The notes below the pieces were generated by a model, which did no database searches, was not told where the DNA came from, and worked only from the letters and a program-made list of their open reading frames with translations. From positions 1 through 39,091 of the forward strand of contig CAMVIB010000025.1 of the NCBI GenBank assembly GCA_947167455.1: DNA of 39,091 nucleotides, in the 5' to 3' direction. The stretch is from an uncultured Prevotellaceae bacterium (GTDB taxonomy: Bacteria; Bacteroidota; Bacteroidia; Bacteroidales; Bacteroidaceae). Position numbers and translations under genes: made by a program. This document shows positions 32,593-39,091 of this stretch, in pieces (the first letter of the stretch is position 1; every line of letters begins with the position of its first letter).

Positions 32593-34140
32593 TTACCTTT
32601 TTCCTTTATTTCTCTGTCCGCTATTGTCGCGCACCATCGAGCGCACGCAGCGGAAGCCGATGAACGAGCGTGGCTGGTTCTGATACTCGTAGGTACGCCA
32701 TGCCGAGCGTATCATGCTCTCGGGGTCTTTCCACGAGCCGCCGCGGATGCTCTTCTTCTTCAAGCGATAGGGGTCTTCCTTGGCAGCATTGTAGTGTAGC
32801 TCGGGATTCATGTCGCTCATGCTCTCGACGCCCGACTCGGTATATACGGTCGAAGTCCACTCGGCCACGTTGCCGGCCATGTCATAGAGGCCGTTGGAGT
32901 TGGCCGAGAAGATTCCGCACTTCGATGTTATGAGCGAGCCGTCCTTGGTGTAGTTGCCGCGGTCGGGCTTGAAGTTGGCGTAGAAGCATCCGTTGTCGCT
33001 CTTGACATCGCTGCTCTGCCATGGGAAGGGGTTGCCCTCCTTGCCGCGTGCGGCATATTCCCATTCTATCTCCGTGGGCAGGCGATACGGCTGAATCTCG
33101 GCTGCCGATGCGCCGGGCATGCCGCGCAGCAGGAAGTCGGTGCGCCAGCGGCAGAAGGCCGTGGCCTGCTCCCACGACACTCCGACAACGGGGTAGTCGT
33201 CGTAGGCGGGGTTGGAGAAGTAGAGTCGCATGTAGCGCTCGTTCTCGGCATTGCGGAAGTCGTTGATCCAGCATGTGGTGTCGGGGTAGATGTTGACGAT
33301 ATATGTGTTGAGGAAGTCCCACGGCCCCGAGAGAGGACGCGTGATGGTCTCCCTGACGACGTGACCCTCATCGTCGATATATGCGGTGTCCTTGCTTATC
33401 ATGACATCGGCATCGGAGGCTCCGTGGTCGGTGTTGAGGTCGCGCATCTCGAGCGACGACACTCCGATGCCCTTCTCCCTCTCGTCGGTGACATTCTTCA
33501 GGCGATGGCGCCGCAGTGCGGCGGCAGCGTAGTCGTAAACCTCATAGCGATAGTTCATCTGGCTGGCGTCGAGCATCTTCACCCCGTCGATGGGGTGGGT
33601 GTAATATACGCTCTCTATGGCGCGCTGCTCGTCCTCGTTGGCCTTGCGCCAGGGGATGGGCTTCGACCAGTTGAGGTGCGGCGTAACGGGGTTGCCCTCT
33701 TTGTCTTCCTCGATCTTGAAGCTCTCGTCGCCGCCGAAGGCAGGGTCGGCAAGGCGCTCGCGTATGATGCTGTCGCGCACCCAATAGACGAACTGGCGGT
33801 ACTTGGCGTTGGAGACCTCGGTCTGATCCATCCAGAAGCCATCGACGCTGATGTCGCGAGCCGGGAAGCCGGCACCCCACAGCGTGTCGCTCTCCTCCAT
33901 GCCTACGCGCAGAGAGCCTTTCTCCACCATCACCATGCCGAACGGCACGGGTTCGTTGAAGCTTCCTCCGCGCACGCCGGTGATCTCTCCTCCGGTGGCC
34001 ATGGCGTTCGACGACGAACCCATGCACGCCGTGAGACATGCCGCGGCTACGATGAGCAATATCATGGCAGCGCCACCCCCGACAGCTCTGCGCAGGCCGA
34101 GGCTGGTGTGATTGTTTGGTGACATCTTGTATTTCAGCAT
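32593..34140 (-). CDS. gldK: type IX secretion / gliding lipoprotein GldK (PorK)
   Basis: A 515-residue lipoprotein of the formylglycine-generating-enzyme (sulfatase-modifying factor) fold, used structurally in the periplasmic ring with GldN. The lipobox is LTAC with Cys39. The fold shows GFWMDQTEVSNAKYRQFVYW, PVVGVSWEQATAFCRWRTDF, YRLPTEIEWEYAARG, GLYDMAGNVAEWTS and IRGGSWKD, ending SFIGFRCVRSM. The start could be Met6 (34125) instead of Met1; both leave a complete lipoprotein signal. It lies 45 nt after porP. Confidence 0.94.
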   Translation of the reverse strand: MLKYKMSPNNHTSLGLRRAVGGGAAMILLIVAAACLTACMGSSSNAMATGGEITGVRGGSFNEPVPFGMVMVEKGSLRVGMEESDTLWGAGFPARDISVDGFWMDQTEVSNAKYRQFVYWVRDSIIRERLADPAFGGDESFKIEEDKEGNPVTPHLNWSKPIPWRKANEDEQRAIESVYYTHPIDGVKMLDASQMNYRYEVYDYAAAALRRHRLKNVTDEREKGIGVSSLEMRDLNTDHGASDADVMISKDTAYIDDEGHVVRETITRPLSGPWDFLNTYIVNIYPDTTCWINDFRNAENERYMRLYFSNPAYDDYPVVGVSWEQATAFCRWRTDFLLRGMPGASAAEIQPYRLPTEIEWEYAARGKEGNPFPWQSSDVKSDNGCFYANFKPDRGNYTKDGSLITSKCGIFSANSNGLYDMAGNVAEWTSTVYTESGVESMSDMNPELHYNAAKEDPYRLKKKSIRGGSWKDPESMIRSAWRTYEYQNQPRSFIGFRCVRSMVRDNSGQRNKGKR

Positions 34141-34185
34141 TGTTACGTTTTATGATTTTCCTTGAGAATAAGAATATTGTTCTGC

Positions 34186-35139
34186 TCACAGCAGGCGCAC
34201 GCTCTGATGGCGGTTCTTGCCTTTCTTGAAGAGGTCGAGCTCGGTGGTGTAGCCCAAGCTGATCTCGTGTGTTCCCTGAAGGGCTCCCACGCCCGAGGTG
34301 TAAATCTCGTAGCAGTAGCCGAGCCGGATGCCGTGGAACTCTCCTCCGATGAACACTGAAGCCGAGATAGTGGGACTGTAGCCGGCTCCGAAATACATGC
34401 GTCCTTTGGAACCTTTGTAGGCGAGGCGCGCTGTCATGTCGGCACGCCAGGCGTAGAAGTCTGAGCGCAGGATTGCGGAGGTCTGCACTTGTAATAACGG
34501 ATTCCTTAGCTTTATATTGTATCCTCCCGTCAAATAAAATGTCGCGGGAACCTCAAATTCATTGGCTTTGGCCTCGCCCAGACTCACCGACGGCGACAGC
34601 GTGTGGGCGACGGAGAAGCCGGCATACCACTGGCGGCCGTCGTAGCGCAGCCCGGCATCGAGGTCGAAGGCCGTACCGCTGGCCTCGCTGGTGGGGAAGG
34701 CTGGGTCGCTGGCGTCAATGACGTCGAGGCCGCTACCGTCGAAGTTTTCCGAGAGAAGGCCTACGCGCACGCCCCCGCTGAGCCTGCCGCCCCACAGCGG
34801 ATGGTGGTAGGCATATTGCAGGTAGAACTTCTTGTGCGAGAAAAGACCTATCTTGTCGTTGATGAAACCAGCACCCATGCCATGCCTGCGACCTATGAAC
34901 CACAGCGGCAGGTCGGCAGTGAGAGCCATGGTGGCGGGGGCGTGGGTGTAGCCCAGCATCTGCATGGAATAGACGCCCTCGACGTCTATCTGGCCGTTGA
35001 GGCCGCTGGCGGCAGGGTTGTAGAGTGCCTGCAACACCCAGTAGTGGTTGAAGGCAGCATCTGTCTGCGCACGACAGGAGAGACTCGTGGCAAGTGCCAC
35101 GAGGATAGCTATGATGCGGATGCGTTGTTTTGACGACAT
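34186..35139 (-). CDS. porP: PorP/SprF-type outer-membrane protein of the type IX secretion system
   Basis: A 317-residue protein with a signal peptide (cut near CRAQ, residue ~25) and a predicted outer-membrane beta barrel of alternating hydrophobic strands. The family block ALYNPAASGLNG (about 38-49) after HYWVLQ is diagnostic. The C-terminal part has YFGAGYSPTISASVFIGGEFHGIRLGYCYE. PorP/SprF proteins anchor cargo or surface adhesins to the export machinery. It heads porP-gldKLMN and begins 27 nt after the rnr stop codon. Confidence 0.93.
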   Translation of the reverse strand: MSSKQRIRIIAILVALATSLSCRAQTDAAFNHYWVLQALYNPAASGLNGQIDVEGVYSMQMLGYTHAPATMALTADLPLWFIGRRHGMGAGFINDKIGLFSHKKFYLQYAYHHPLWGGRLSGGVRVGLLSENFDGSGLDVIDASDPAFPTSEASGTAFDLDAGLRYDGRQWYAGFSVAHTLSPSVSLGEAKANEFEVPATFYLTGGYNIKLRNPLLQVQTSAILRSDFYAWRADMTARLAYKGSKGRMYFGAGYSPTISASVFIGGEFHGIRLGYCYEIYTSGVGALQGTHEISLGYTTELDLFKKGKNRHQSVRLL

Positions 35140-35149
35140 ATAAGTTATA

Positions 35150-35180
35150 ACTCAAAACTCCGCATTTTATTGTTTTGAGT
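35150..35180. repeat. hairpin across the rnr stop codon, upstream of porP
   Basis: Arms ACTCAAAAC and GTTTTGAGT (9 bp) enclose 13 nt containing the rnr TAA. It lacks a T-run on the minus strand, so it may be an RNA processing or stability element at the rnr-porP junction rather than a terminator. Confidence 0.5.
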
Positions 35181-37437
35181 CGTTGCGTTCTATCGACAGG
35201 TCGAGTTGTTTTTTCTCAAGGTTGGCACTGGCGACGCGTACGCGTATGCTGTCGCCCAGGATGTAGCGGTGGTGGTGGCGGCGCCCCACAAGCTGGTAGT
35301 TGCGCTCGTCGAAGTCGTAATAGTCGTCGTCGAGGTCGCGCAAGGGTACCATGCCCTCGCAGCGAGTCTCTGTGAGCTCGACATAGATTCCAAACTCCGT
35401 GATGCCGGAGATGACACCGTCGAACACCTGCCCCAGACGGTCGGCCATGAACTCCACCTGCTTGTACTTGATGCTGGCACGCTCGGCCTGAGCGGCAGTC
35501 TGTTCCATATCGCTCGACTGCTCACACAGGGCTTCGTACTTCTCGAGGCTCGCAGAGCGGCCGCCCTCGGCATAGCGCGTCAGCAGGCGGTGCACCATCA
35601 GGTCGGGATAGCGGCGTATGGGCGAGGTGAAGTGGGTGTAGTAGTCGAAGGCCAGACCGTAGTGCCCGATGTTGTGGCACGAGTAGCGTGCCTTCATCAT
35701 GGCCCTCAGCGCCACCATCTCCACGAGGTTCTGCTCGCGCTGTCCGTGCACGTCGTGCAGCAGGCGGTTGAGGTTACGACTTATCTCCTGATTGGTGCCC
35801 GTGGTCTTCAGCCGGTGGCCGAACTTAGTCACGAACTGCGAGAGGTTCATAAGCTTATCGGGGTCGGGCTGCTCATGAACGCGGTAGGGCAACACCTTGG
35901 CCTTCTTGCCCTTGGGCACACGGCCTATGCTCTCCGCAACAGTGCGGTTGGCCAGCAGCATGAACTCCTCAATGAGCTTGTTGGCATCCTTGCTCACCTT
36001 GACGTAGGTGCCTATGGGATGACCTTTCTCATCGACCTCGAAGTGCACCTCGGGGCGGTCGAAGTCCACGGCACCCGATGCCATGCGCTTGACGCGCAGA
36101 TGCTTGGCCATTCGGTTGAGGATCAGCAGGGCGGGGATGAGCGGCGAGTCGGGCTCGGACTCATACCAGCGCCCAATCGTCAGCTGAGACTCAGACACGG
36201 GAGCGCCCATATCCTCGGCACTGGCCTCGCCGCGTGCCTCAAACAGTGCCTGCACATCCTCGTAGGCAAAGCGCCGGTTGCTGCGAATGGCAGTGTGTAC
36301 GATTCTTGACGACCGCACCTCGCCACGCTCATTCATCGTGAAGATGACGCTGTAGGTGAGCTTGTCCTCGTCGGGGCGCAGAGAGCAGACATAATTGCAG
36401 AGACGCTCGGGCAGCATGGGTATGGTGCGGTCCACGAGATAGACACTCGTGGCACGTCTGAGGGCTTCACGGTCGATGATGCTGCCCTCCTCCACATAGT
36501 GGCTGACATCGGCAATATGCACCCCGACCTCATACCACCTTCCACCCGACGACTTGCCACCGGAACCCTTGCCGACGGCAAGCTCCCTGAAACTCAGGGC
36601 ATCGTCGAAGTCCTTGGCATCGCGGGGGTCGATGGTGAAGGTCAGCACGTCGCGGAAATCCTCACGCCCCGACATGTCGGCCGCCGTGACGTCACCGCTG
36701 ATGTGGGCGGCAGCATCCTCGACGTTCTTAGGATAAGTGTAAGGCAGGTTGAACTCGGCAAGAATGGCATGCATCTCCGTCTCGTTGTCGCCGGCGCGCC
36801 CCAGCACCTCCACGACCTTGCCGATAGGGTTCTTGGCACCGTCGGGCCACTCCGTGATGCGCACGATGGCCTTGTCGCCGGTGCGCCCACCCTTGAGCAT
36901 CGCCTTAGGTATGAAGATGTCATTGTTCATCGTGCGGTCCTCGGTGAGCAGGAACGCGAACTCCTTGCGCACGTCCAGCCGCCCGACGAAGGTCTTGTCG
37001 GCGCGCTTGAGAATCTCTGTCACCTGGGCCTCCCGAACATGACCCCTGCGGCGGGCCATCATCTGCACACGAACGCGATCGCCGTCCATGGCATGCAGAG
37101 AGTTGCGCTCAGCAACAAGTATCGGCTCGCCCCCACCGTCGGGTACAAAGGAGTTCTTGCCGTTGCTCTTGCGACGGAAGAGACCTGTCATCGCCATGGA
37201 GGGCGCCGCACGCTGGTAGCGCATGGGACCCGTCTCCTTGAGATAGTCGTCCATGATCAGCTCCTCGAGCACATCCATACACAACAGCTTGGCAGGATGC
37301 GTCTTCAACCCCAGCACGCGGAAGAGCGTCCTGATGTCCGTCACCTCGCCGGCGTGTGCGTCGAAATATGAAGTCACTTGTGCGGCCAGCTCGGACTTGC
37401 GGACGTAGCTGCCGGAAGATTTCTTTCCTTTACCCAT
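35167..37437 (-). CDS. rnr: ribonuclease R
   Basis: A 756-residue 3'-5' exoribonuclease of the RNase II/R family that degrades structured RNA. A helix-turn-helix-like N-terminus (about 12-75), cold-shock/OB domains (about 85-235), the RNB catalytic domain and a C-terminal S1 domain (YVELTETRCEGMVPLRDL.., about 670-750) are present in order. The catalytic aspartates lie in TIDPRDAKDFDDA (Asp270, Asp276, Asp278, Asp279). SPIRRYPDLMVHR is the family signature. The open frame continues to 37617, but the ATG at 37437 (MGKGKKSSGSYV) has a promoter in front of it, so the longer start is rejected. The close spacing to porP suggests shared transcription. Confidence 0.95.
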   Translation of the reverse strand: MGKGKKSSGSYVRKSELAAQVTSYFDAHAGEVTDIRTLFRVLGLKTHPAKLLCMDVLEELIMDDYLKETGPMRYQRAAPSMAMTGLFRRKSNGKNSFVPDGGGEPILVAERNSLHAMDGDRVRVQMMARRRGHVREAQVTEILKRADKTFVGRLDVRKEFAFLLTEDRTMNNDIFIPKAMLKGGRTGDKAIVRITEWPDGAKNPIGKVVEVLGRAGDNETEMHAILAEFNLPYTYPKNVEDAAAHISGDVTAADMSGREDFRDVLTFTIDPRDAKDFDDALSFRELAVGKGSGGKSSGGRWYEVGVHIADVSHYVEEGSIIDREALRRATSVYLVDRTIPMLPERLCNYVCSLRPDEDKLTYSVIFTMNERGEVRSSRIVHTAIRSNRRFAYEDVQALFEARGEASAEDMGAPVSESQLTIGRWYESEPDSPLIPALLILNRMAKHLRVKRMASGAVDFDRPEVHFEVDEKGHPIGTYVKVSKDANKLIEEFMLLANRTVAESIGRVPKGKKAKVLPYRVHEQPDPDKLMNLSQFVTKFGHRLKTTGTNQEISRNLNRLLHDVHGQREQNLVEMVALRAMMKARYSCHNIGHYGLAFDYYTHFTSPIRRYPDLMVHRLLTRYAEGGRSASLEKYEALCEQSSDMEQTAAQAERASIKYKQVEFMADRLGQVFDGVISGITEFGIYVELTETRCEGMVPLRDLDDDYYDFDERNYQLVGRRHHHRYILGDSIRVRVASANLEKKQLDLSIERNDSKQ

Positions 37438-37477
37438 AATGTATGTCTTTACGTAGGTGTTACTCACTTTTTCAGCG

Positions 37478-37485
37478 CAAAAATA
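37478..37485 (-). promoter_or_regulatory. rnr -7 box (TATTTTTG)
   Basis: TATTTTTG on the minus strand fits TAnnTTTG. A TTTG lies 22 nt upstream (37511-37508), slightly longer than the usual spacing. The predicted leader is about 37 nt. Confidence 0.6.
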
Positions 37486-37581
37486 GGAAATTCTTCCTGC
37501 CGAAATGCAAAGAAACGGTAAAATTATACGTTTTTTATATCTTTTTTGCATCTTTCTTGCACACGTCTCAATATTTAGACG

Positions 37582-37589
37582 TATATTCG
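37582..37589 (+). promoter_or_regulatory. candidate -7 box (TATATTCG) for the DUF2795 gene
   Basis: One mismatch from TAnnTTTG. A TTG at 37557-37559 is 22 nt upstream. The box is about 57 nt ahead of the ATG and divergent from the rnr promoter. Confidence 0.4.
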
Positions 37590-37646
37590 CGGCCGATTTT
37601 GCCAAGGGCAGCGACATCTTTCAACTCTCAACATAACATTCAACTC

Positions 37647-37868
37647 ATGTATTGGACACTGGAATTAGCTTCAAAGCTCGAAGACGCCCCCTGGCCCGCC
37701 ACCAAGGATGAGCTCATTGACTATGCTGTGCGTAGCGGCGCACCTATGGAGGTGATAGAGAACCTCCAAGAAATAGAGGACGAGGGCGACATCTACGAGA
37801 CCATCGAAGATGTCTGGCCCGACTATCCCACCAAAGAAGACTTCCTCTTCAACGAGGATGAGTATTAA
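37647..37868 (+). CDS. small conserved acidic protein, DUF2795 family
   Basis: A 73-residue protein that is highly conserved across Bacteroidetes but has no assigned function. MYWTLELASKLEDAPWPATK opens it, DELIDYAVRSGAPMEVIENLQ forms the middle, and the acidic end is YPTKEDFLFNEDEY. A longer open frame from 37443 is rejected because it runs through the promoter region and has no family match. It is monocistronic, ending in a strong terminator. Confidence 0.9.
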   Translation: MYWTLELASKLEDAPWPATKDELIDYAVRSGAPMEVIENLQEIEDEGDIYETIEDVWPDYPTKEDFLFNEDEY

Positions 37869-37886
37869 TAGGCTTATGTAAGCCTA
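37869..37886. repeat. perfect palindrome behind the DUF2795 gene
   Basis: TAGGCTTA-TG-TAAGCCTA starts in the base after the stop codon and is not followed by a T-run. The main terminator is the next hairpin. Confidence 0.7.
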
Positions 37887-37896
37887 AACTGCTAAA

Positions 37897-37946
37897 CACT
37901 AGCGAGATAAACAAGAACTGTTTGTCTCGCTGGTGCTTTTATTTCT
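37897..37946 (+). terminator. rho-independent terminator of the DUF2795 gene
   Basis: A 17-bp stem (CACTAGCGAGATAAACA paired with TGTTTGTCTCGCTGGTG, two G-U pairs) with a 5-nt loop, followed by CTTTTATTT. Confidence 0.9.
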
Positions 37947-37956
37947 GTAGTGAAAG

Positions 37957-38301
37957 ATGTTCAAGTACACACCTCTATACGCTAACGGCAAAGAGCCCGT
38001 CATTGAGGAGCAGGACGTTTATCGCATAGAGATTCCTTATGTTCCAACTTTACAGTCCACTGAGGGCGGCAGCGGACAGAAAAGTGGACCAGAAAGTGGA
38101 CCAGAAAGTGGACCAGAAACTACCCAGAAAAGAATAATAAAACTTTTGAGAGATAATCCGGATATAACATCAAGACAGATTGCTGAGAGGCTGAAAATGG
38201 CCAGAAGTGGAATCAGCAAGCACCTTCATTTACTTCAAGAATCAGGTAAAATCAAGCATATAGGCCCAAATAAAGGTGGTCATTGGGAGGTAATAGATTG
38301 A
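37957..38301 (+). pseudogene. C-terminal remnant of an AlbA_2/Schlafen-type ATP-binding transcriptional regulator
   Basis: 114 residues. The first ~28 (FKYTPLYANGKEPVIEEQDV) resemble the end of the conserved C-terminal ATPase-like domain of these regulators. Three copies of a 12-bp unit AGTGGACCAGAA (38083-38118) encode SGPE repeats. A winged-helix domain follows (RIIKLLRDNPDITSRQIAERL .. GISKHLHLLQESGKIKHIGP), ending GGHWEVID. Whole family members are several hundred residues long and carry an N-terminal AlbA_2 domain. Here the frame begins 11 nt after the previous terminator, so the front is missing. The remnant might still be translated as a small DNA-binding protein. Confidence 0.65.
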
Positions 38302-38342
38302 GAGGAAAGATGTTTTTATAGATATTATCGCAGGAGCATTAA

Positions 38343-38619
38343 ATGTGTGGCCTTGATCCAAACGACGAGAAGCAACGCAGGATGGCTACCGCCTATCTGT
38401 TAGAGAAGGTGTCATGGACTGGTATGTCCGAGTTCAAAGCAGGTCTTACAGCATCTCGCACTCGGCAACTTTGTGACGCAATGATGGTTCCCAAAGATAT
38501 GATGGCCCAATCTACTTCTGGCCTCTGGTGGCAAAGGCGGCATCAATACAGGTGGTGGCTCCAATGTAGAACTTACCAACTGGGACGGTACAAAAAAGAA
38601 AACAGGATGGGGAAGATAG
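38343..38619 (+). pseudogene. frameshifted coding remnant, unrecognised
   Basis: Frame from 38343 reads GLDPNDEKQRRMATAYLLE .. RTRQLCDAMMVPKDMMAQST. From about 38512 the sensible reading moves to the +1 frame (SGGKGGINTGGGSNVELTNW .. KKTGWGR, stop 38617-38619), while the original frame turns into Trp/Arg/Gln-rich nonsense. That is the signature of a one-base frameshift. The glycine-rich tail recalls C-termini of mobilisation proteins in Bacteroidetes, but I cannot name the family. The codon choice is less GC-biased than in neighbouring genes, which fits acquired DNA. Confidence 0.5.
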
Positions 38620-38635
38620 TAAGTCGATGAACTAA

Positions 38636-39025
38636 GATAAAACAAAGGTAAACTGTTCCGTCAATAACAGGAAGACTTGCGGTAAGACAGATTTCAATCT
38701 AAAGGAGCGTATCTTTAATGATTATCGCGAATGGATTGGCCATTATCTGTCAACCCTCTCTGAGCTCCTTCGAGGTGCCGTTAGAGCAGTCATCGATTAT
38801 GTTCAGGCTGGCTATCGTAGTTTCTCATATCGCCAGGAGTGCGATGTCAAACGCTATATGAATAGCCAGCCCGACAAAGAGGAAGCTGTAGGTACTGTGC
38901 TTAAGGCCTCACTTCCTTTCTTGAAATCTGATGAGCATGAGCGAGTAAAAGGACAGCTTTCTTACATTGCCCAGGAGATGAAGGAAGACCGCCATCAAAA
39001 CCGAGGTCGTGGATTCCATATGTAG
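38636..39025 (+). pseudogene. headless coding fragment, unrecognised
   Basis: The frame is open from after a TAA at 38633 to TAG at 39023-39025, about 129 codons, with no plausible start codon before the internal Met in KRYMNSQPDKEEA. It reads as a well-formed helical protein (EWIGHYLSTLSELLRGAVRA, DEHERVKGQLSYIAQEMKED, ending GRGFHM), so it looks like the C-terminal part of a gene whose front was lost. It resembles accessory or mobilisation-gene cargo, but no firm family can be given. Base composition is lower in GC than in the housekeeping genes. Confidence 0.5.
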
Positions 39026-39048
39026 AGGGTTACGCTACAATCGAGTAG

Positions 39049-39083
39049 GAGGTGAACACTAATCAGAGGTGTTCACCTCTTTT
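39049..39083 (+). terminator. rho-independent terminator behind the gene fragments
   Basis: Perfect 11-bp stem GAGGTGAACAC / GTGTTCACCTC with a 9-nt loop and a following TTTT. It lies 23 nt after the stop of the headless fragment and suggests the fragment was once the end of an operon. Confidence 0.85.
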
Positions 39084-39091
39084 CGTGTTCA

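Overview
The window reads as a chromosomal segment of a Bacteroidales bacterium, most likely in or near the Prevotellaceae. Four things point there. There is a complete type IX secretion/gliding core set (porP-gldK-gldL-gldM-gldN). The fumarate reductase is of the frdC-A-B type with a five-helix cytochrome b subunit. Several genes carry the Bacteroidetes promoter form TTTG-N19..20-TAnnTTTG, and Shine-Dalgarno sequences are mostly absent. The division cluster contains the Bacteroidetes-type FtsL. Genes are GC-rich, so long antisense shadow ORFs are common and were ignored. The species cannot be fixed from the sequence alone.

Layout. 1-2345: the end of a palindrome-rich mobile repeat, then a secreted GH36 alpha-galactosidase (-). 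2346-7016: fumarate reductase operon frdC-frdA-[four-helix-bundle gene]-frdB (-) with its promoter and terminator. 7100-8126: a gene-free divergent region holding a 254-bp MITE-like element with an 11-bp target duplication, then 19 consecutive 22-bp units in unbroken register. 8127-24678: the dcw cell-wall/division cluster (+) rsmH-ftsL-ftsI-murE-[four-helix-bundle gene]-mraY-[heptamer array, MITE-like element]-murD-ftsW-murG-murC-ftsQ-ftsA-ftsZ. 24961-27249: recO (-), tRNA-Glu and rpsT (+), a secreted esterase (-). 27349-27452: a second 22-bp-period palindromic array. 27598-37437 (-): rnr-porP-gldK-gldL-gldM-gldN and a PheC-like solute-binding protein. 37647-39091: a DUF2795 gene (+), then decayed fragments probably left by mobile or accessory genes.

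How the genes work together. RsmH matures the ribosome. MurE, MurD, MurC, MraY and MurG make lipid II, FtsW and FtsI polymerise and crosslink it, and FtsQ, FtsL, FtsA and FtsZ build the divisome. FrdCAB is the terminal menaquinol:fumarate reductase of anaerobic succinate formation. PorP/GldKLMN exports proteins through the outer membrane.

The most unusual content lies between the genes. (1) Two arrays repeat every 22 bp (16-bp dyad core plus 6-bp spacer), and the period is kept while the core sequence changes. (2) A non-coding element made of small hairpins is present in four copies; both complete copies are bounded by 11-bp direct repeats. (3) Two different four-helix-bundle (S23/IVS-type) genes sit inside otherwise conserved operons, each bracketed by complementary short tandem repeats, an arrangement that recalls 23S rRNA intervening sequences. 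(4) Short tandem arrays start exactly at the stop codon of the upstream gene in four places.
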